Source: an uncultured Prevotella sp.
GTDB taxonomy: Bacteria > Bacteroidota > Bacteroidia > Bacteroidales > Bacteroidaceae
Assembly: GCA_900543155.1 (NCBI GenBank)
Contig: UQQN01000094.1
Span: 1 to 9,056, forward strand
DNA length: 9,056 bases
Direction: 5' to 3'
In this document: piece after piece, positions 6,557 through 9,056 of the stretch
Layout of the letters: each line of letters begins with the position of its first letter
Numbering within the stretch: position 1 is the stretch's first letter
Translations under genes and position numbers: made by a program
Notes under the pieces: model-generated
Database searches by the model: none
The model's input: only the letters and a program-made list of their open reading frames with translations
Told to the model about the DNA's origin: nothing

Positions 6557-7657
6557 ATGCAATTATATCCAAAACTCATAACCGATGCCTTGGAACAAGT
6601 GCGCTATCCGGGCAATGGTAAAAACCTAATTGAAGCTGGCATGGTGGAGGATGACCTCCGCATAGACGGCATGCATGTGTCATTCTCGCTGATTTTTGAA
6701 AAATCTACTGACCCCTTCATGAAGTCAGTAGTAAAATCGGCAGAGGCTGCGATTCACACCTACGTGGACAAAGGCGTGGAGGTAGAAATTAAAACCAAAA
6801 CTATTCAAGCTGCCCGTCCTGAACCAGGCAAGATGTTGCCACAGGTAAAGAATGTAATCGCCGTTAGCTCTGGTAAAGGTGGCGTAGGAAAAAGTACTGT
6901 TGCCGCAAACTTAGCCGTTTCTTTGGCAAAGTTGGGCTATAAGGTAGGACTGCTTGATGCTGACATCTTTGGCCCCTCTGTGCCTAAAATGTTCCACATG
7001 GAGGCAGAAAACATTTTTGCCGAAATGAAGGATGGCAGACAGGTGCTTATACCTGCTTTGAAATATGGTGTAAAAATCCTTAGCATTGGCTTCTTTGTAA
7101 ATCCTAACACCGCTACTCTTTGGCGCGGTGGCATGGCTTCGAATGCACTGAAACAACTTATCGCCGACACAGATTGGGGCGAACTCGACTACTTTGTACT
7201 CGACACTCCGCCGGGTACAAGCGACATCCACCTCACACTGTTGCAAAATCTTGCTATCACAGGAGCCGTAATTGTATCAACTCCTCAGGCTGTAGCTTTG
7301 GCTGATGCCAAAAAGGGCATCGACATGTATCGTAACGACAAAGTAAATGTGCCTATCTTAGGCTTAGTTGAAAACATGGCATGGTTTACGCCTGCCGAAT
7401 TGCCCGAAAACAAATATTACCTCTTTGGACGTGAAGGTGTGAAACGATTGGCAGAGGAAATGGAAGTGCCTTTGCTCGGACAAATACCCATTGTACAAAG
7501 CATCTGTGAGAGTGGCGACGAGGGTGAACCTGCAGCTGTAAAGGATGACACCATGACTTCGATTGCCTTCCGCGAATTGGCAGAGGCTGTAGTGCGCGGA
7601 ACCGAGAAGCGCAATGCTGAACTACCTGCCACACAGATTGTGGAAATGAAGAAATAA
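6557..7657 (+). CDS. mrp: Mrp/ApbC/NBP35-family P-loop ATPase, iron-sulfur carrier type
   Basis: Mrp proteins are P-loop ATPases thought to deliver Fe-S clusters to apoproteins. Residues 1-85 form a MIP18/DUF59-like domain. The NTPase domain follows: deviant Walker A GKGGVGKS at 106-113, DADIFGPS at 134-141, and DTPPGTSD at 216-223. Length is 366 residues, typical for the long form. The CxxC motif expected shortly after the VENM segment (271-274) is missing: the region reads AWFTPAELPEN. The protein has only one cysteine in total (Cys317), so the usual cluster bridging two subunits cannot form. I recall Bacteroides homologues with the same sequence, so this is probably a lineage trait. The P-loop and switch motifs appear intact, arguing for an active ATPase. 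It lies 27 bp after trmB and 13 bp before the Smr gene. The role in Fe-S delivery is therefore uncertain. Confidence 0.93.
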   Translation: MQLYPKLITDALEQVRYPGNGKNLIEAGMVEDDLRIDGMHVSFSLIFEKSTDPFMKSVVKSAEAAIHTYVDKGVEVEIKTKTIQAARPEPGKMLPQVKNVIAVSSGKGGVGKSTVAANLAVSLAKLGYKVGLLDADIFGPSVPKMFHMEAENIFAEMKDGRQVLIPALKYGVKILSIGFFVNPNTATLWRGGMASNALKQLIADTDWGELDYFVLDTPPGTSDIHLTLLQNLAITGAVIVSTPQAVALADAKKGIDMYRNDKVNVPILGLVENMAWFTPAELPENKYYLFGREGVKRLAEEMEVPLLGQIPIVQSICESGDEGEPAAVKDDTMTSIAFRELAEAVVRGTEKRNAELPATQIVEMKK

Positions 7658-7670
7658 ATTTCTAAAAACT

Positions 7671-8816
7671 ATGGTTAAAATTGGAGATAAAGTACGCTTT
7701 CTCAACGATGTAGGAGGCGGAACCATTACTGGTTTCCAAGGCAAAGACATTGTGCTGGTTGCCGACGAAGATGGATTTGAAATTCCAACGTTAGTAACAG
7801 AAGTCGTGGCAGTGGAAACCAATGACTATAACATTGCCAAAGTGGTGGATGGCAAGAAAAAAGGGAAAACCAATGAAGACAAACCTACTCCAACCTCTGT
7901 AAAGAATGCTTTGGCTGTGAACGATGACGAGGAAGAAGAGGAGGAAACCGACATTGCCGACCAAGAGCTTACCTACAAACCTATGGCACAAGAACGACGT
8001 GGTGCCAACGAACTTAACTTGTGTTTAGCTTTTGTGCCTAAACGCGTAAAGGAAATTTCGGACACGCCATTCGAGGTGTATTTGGTAAACGATTGTAACT
8101 ACTACATTCACTACACATTACTCAACTACGAGGGTAAAGCTTGCCAAGTGAGACACGAAGGTGAGATAGCACCTAACACCAAGGTGTATCTTGAGGAATT
8201 GCTACACAACCGCCTTGAAGAGTGGGAACGCATCACAATACAGACGCTTGCATTTAAACGCGACAAAGTATTCTTTCCAAAACCTACTTACAGCGTAAAC
8301 TTGCGTATTGATGGTACTAAGTTTTATAAACTGCATGCTTTCCAACCTTCGGTATTCTTTAATACACCTGCCCTCACTTACGACATATTGAAAGACGATC
8401 GTGCGGTGCGCCCCATGTTTGTTGACGCTGACGAACTACGCGAAGCAATGCAAACACCTGAGGAGCAATTGCCCACTGAGCCACAACCACGCATTTCGGG
8501 TGCAGAAAAACGTGCTACACGCAAACAAGACCGCAATGCTATTGTGGAGGTTGACTTGCATGCACACGAGTTGCTCGATACCATGGTAGGCCTTGAACCA
8601 CGCGATATTTTAGAATATCAGATAAAAGTTTTTCGCGACACCATGAATGCGCACCTCAAAAACCACGGTTGCCGCATTGTATTTATTCATGGTAAAGGCG
8701 AAGGGGTGCTGCGAAATGCCTTGCTAAAAGAATTACGCACACACTACAAACAATGCCGCGTGCAAGATGCTTCATTCCGTGAATATGGCTATGGAGCTAC
8801 GATGGTCACAATTTAA
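7671..8816 (+). CDS. DUF2027 protein with C-terminal Smr domain
   Basis: Bacteroidetes protein of 381 residues with three parts. Residues 1-50 (KIGDKVRFLNDVGGGTI) look like the small SH3/KOW-like beta barrel of MutS2. A Lys/Thr linker and an acidic run (85-94, DDEEEEEETD) follow. Residues about 113-240 form the DUF2027 beta-rich domain. A charged linker (245-288) leads to the Smr domain (290-381), with DLH at 295-297 and HGKGEGVLR at 340-348; both motifs mark nuclease-type Smr domains. The MutS2 ATPase and clamp domains are absent, so this is not a truncated MutS2. Smr domains in E. coli SmrB and B. subtilis MutS2 act on mRNA or on collided ribosomes, and a similar role here is an inference. 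The gene starts 13 bp after mrp, and a strong terminator follows it. Confidence 0.9.
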   Translation: MVKIGDKVRFLNDVGGGTITGFQGKDIVLVADEDGFEIPTLVTEVVAVETNDYNIAKVVDGKKKGKTNEDKPTPTSVKNALAVNDDEEEEEETDIADQELTYKPMAQERRGANELNLCLAFVPKRVKEISDTPFEVYLVNDCNYYIHYTLLNYEGKACQVRHEGEIAPNTKVYLEELLHNRLEEWERITIQTLAFKRDKVFFPKPTYSVNLRIDGTKFYKLHAFQPSVFFNTPALTYDILKDDRAVRPMFVDADELREAMQTPEEQLPTEPQPRISGAEKRATRKQDRNAIVEVDLHAHELLDTMVGLEPRDILEYQIKVFRDTMNAHLKNHGCRIVFIHGKGEGVLRNALLKELRTHYKQCRVQDASFREYGYGATMVTI

Positions 8817-8842
8817 AAGTGTAAATTAATAGCCAAAAATAA

Positions 8843-8910
8843 AAACAACCTGGTGTACAAGCATGAAACATTCATGTGTATACACCAAGTTGTTTGCTTT
8901 TAATATTTTG
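8843..8910. terminator. strong intrinsic terminator, probably bidirectional
   Basis: AAACAAC (8843-8849) pairs with GTTGTTT (8889-8895). After one C-A mismatch, TGGTGTA (8851-8857) pairs with TACACCA (8881-8887). An inner stem CATGAA (8862-8867) with TTCATG (8871-8876) and loop ACA closes the hairpin, with small bulges between. A T-rich tail (GCTTTTAATATTTT, 8896-8909) follows on the plus strand. The A-rich run before the stem (8835-8845) would act as the U-tract on the minus strand. It lies 27 bp after the Smr gene and ends the gene block. Confidence 0.82.
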
Positions 8911-8914
8911 TATA

Positions 8915-8942
8915 CCGCAACAATGCGGGGATTTCATTGTGC
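8915..8942. repeat. overlapping, mutually exclusive inverted repeats
   Basis: CCGCA (8915-8919) can pair with TGCGG (8924-8928) over a 4-base loop. Alternatively ACAATG (8920-8925) can pair with CATTGT (8935-8940), extended by GC (8917-8918) with GC (8941-8942). The two stems share bases and cannot coexist. They lie just past the terminator and before the possible gene at 9005. They may be leader structure or chance. Confidence 0.3.
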
Positions 8943-9004
8943 ACAGGATAATTACATATTACCTTTTCCTAAAAATTCTGCTAAAATATGCCGAATAGCT
9001 TAAA

Positions 9005-9056
9005 ATGAGCGATTTACAAGTGTTTCACCTCAATAGAGGTAATGACTTGGTAATAG
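9005..9056 (+). CDS. possible 5' end of a gene cut by the window edge
   Basis: An ATG at 9005 opens a frame of 17 codons (MSDLQVFHLNRGNDLVI) that is still open at the right edge. The start follows an A-rich sequence (GCTTAAA), as is common in this lineage. It lies 188 bp after the Smr gene and past a strong terminator, so it would need its own promoter. The nearest -7-like sequence, TACCTTTT (8960-8967), lacks the final G and a matching TTTG. I do not recognise the peptide. The stretch also forms a long inverted repeat, which may be the real signal here instead of coding sequence. Confidence 0.35.
   Translation, partial: MSDLQVFHLNRGNDLVI
9014..9053. repeat. 40-bp imperfect inverted repeat at right edge
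   Basis: TTACAAGT (9014-9021) pairs with ACTT-G-GTAA (9045-9053, one bulged G). After an internal loop, ACCTC (9027-9031) pairs with GAGGT (9036-9040) over an AATA loop. That gives 13 base pairs in two blocks. No T-tract is visible before the window ends, so termination cannot be judged. It could be an operator, an RNA structure, or a structured start of the possible gene at 9005. Confidence 0.4.

Noticed and set aside
6194..6562. Minus-strand open frame of 122 codons opposite the end of trmB
   Set aside because: The trmB motifs on the plus strand account for this stretch; the antisense product has no recognisable domain.
7650..7663. Palindrome AGAAATAAATTTCT across the mrp stop codon
   Set aside because: It is a short AT-only dyad with no loop and no T-tract, within a 13-bp gap between co-directional genes; chance is the simpler explanation.
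7922..7952. Purine-rich low-complexity stretch (GAC/GAG/GAA repeats)
   Set aside because: It encodes the acidic linker (residues 85-94) of the Smr protein with mixed codons and is in frame, so it is not a separate repeat element.
1..9056. Search for CRISPR arrays, tRNA or rRNA genes, insertion sequences, toxin-antitoxin pairs and prophage genes
   Set aside because: None is visible. The only multi-copy repeat is the 11-bp array, whose units have no spacers, and the gene content is chromosomal housekeeping plus exported enzymes.

Overview
The window looks like a chromosomal segment of a Bacteroidales bacterium, most likely a Prevotella relative. The evidence is: an N-succinylornithine-type transcarbamylase (the Bacteroidetes variant of arginine synthesis), a TTTG / TAnnTTTG promoter (the Bacteroidetes sigma-factor consensus), start codons preceded by A-rich sequence instead of Shine-Dalgarno sites, Bacteroidetes-type lipoprotein signals, and a TrmB, an Mrp and a DUF2027-Smr protein that read like the Bacteroides homologues I remember. 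The species is inferred, since no rRNA or other decisive marker is present.

Layout. Bases 1-55 are five perfect copies of an 11-bp tandem repeat that runs off the left edge. An arginine-biosynthesis transcarbamylase follows on the minus strand (63-1031). A divergent intergenic region (about 1032-1216) carries a good plus-strand promoter and a weaker minus-strand one. From 1217 to 8816 eight genes lie on the plus strand with gaps of 48 bp or less, or with overlaps. The first three encode exported proteins: a thioredoxin-fold lipoprotein, a DNA/RNA non-specific endonuclease lipoprotein and a cysteine-rich S8 subtilisin-like protease. A weak terminator-like hairpin covers the end of the protease gene. 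Then come cytoplasmic housekeeping genes: xseA and xseB (exonuclease VII), trmB (tRNA m7G46 methyltransferase), an Mrp-family ATPase, and a DUF2027/Smr-domain protein. A strong, probably bidirectional terminator closes the block at about 8843-8910. The last 150 bases hold further inverted repeats and possibly the first codons of another gene.

How the genes fit together. Promoter, spacing and terminator fit one 7.6-kb transcription unit, perhaps with partial read-through between the envelope trio and the housekeeping half. The envelope trio suggests extracytoplasmic breakdown of nucleic acid and protein, with a redox protein that could act on the protease's ten mature cysteines (inference). 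The second half is concerned with DNA repair, tRNA modification, Fe-S or nucleotide-dependent assembly, and perhaps ribosome-associated RNA cleavage.

I found no clearly new multi-gene system. The leads most worth checking are a serine at the substrate-specificity position of the transcarbamylase, an Mrp protein without its CxxC motif, the cysteine-rich protease beside a thioredoxin, the MutS2-like ends of the Smr protein, the 11-bp repeat array, and the inverted repeats at the right edge.
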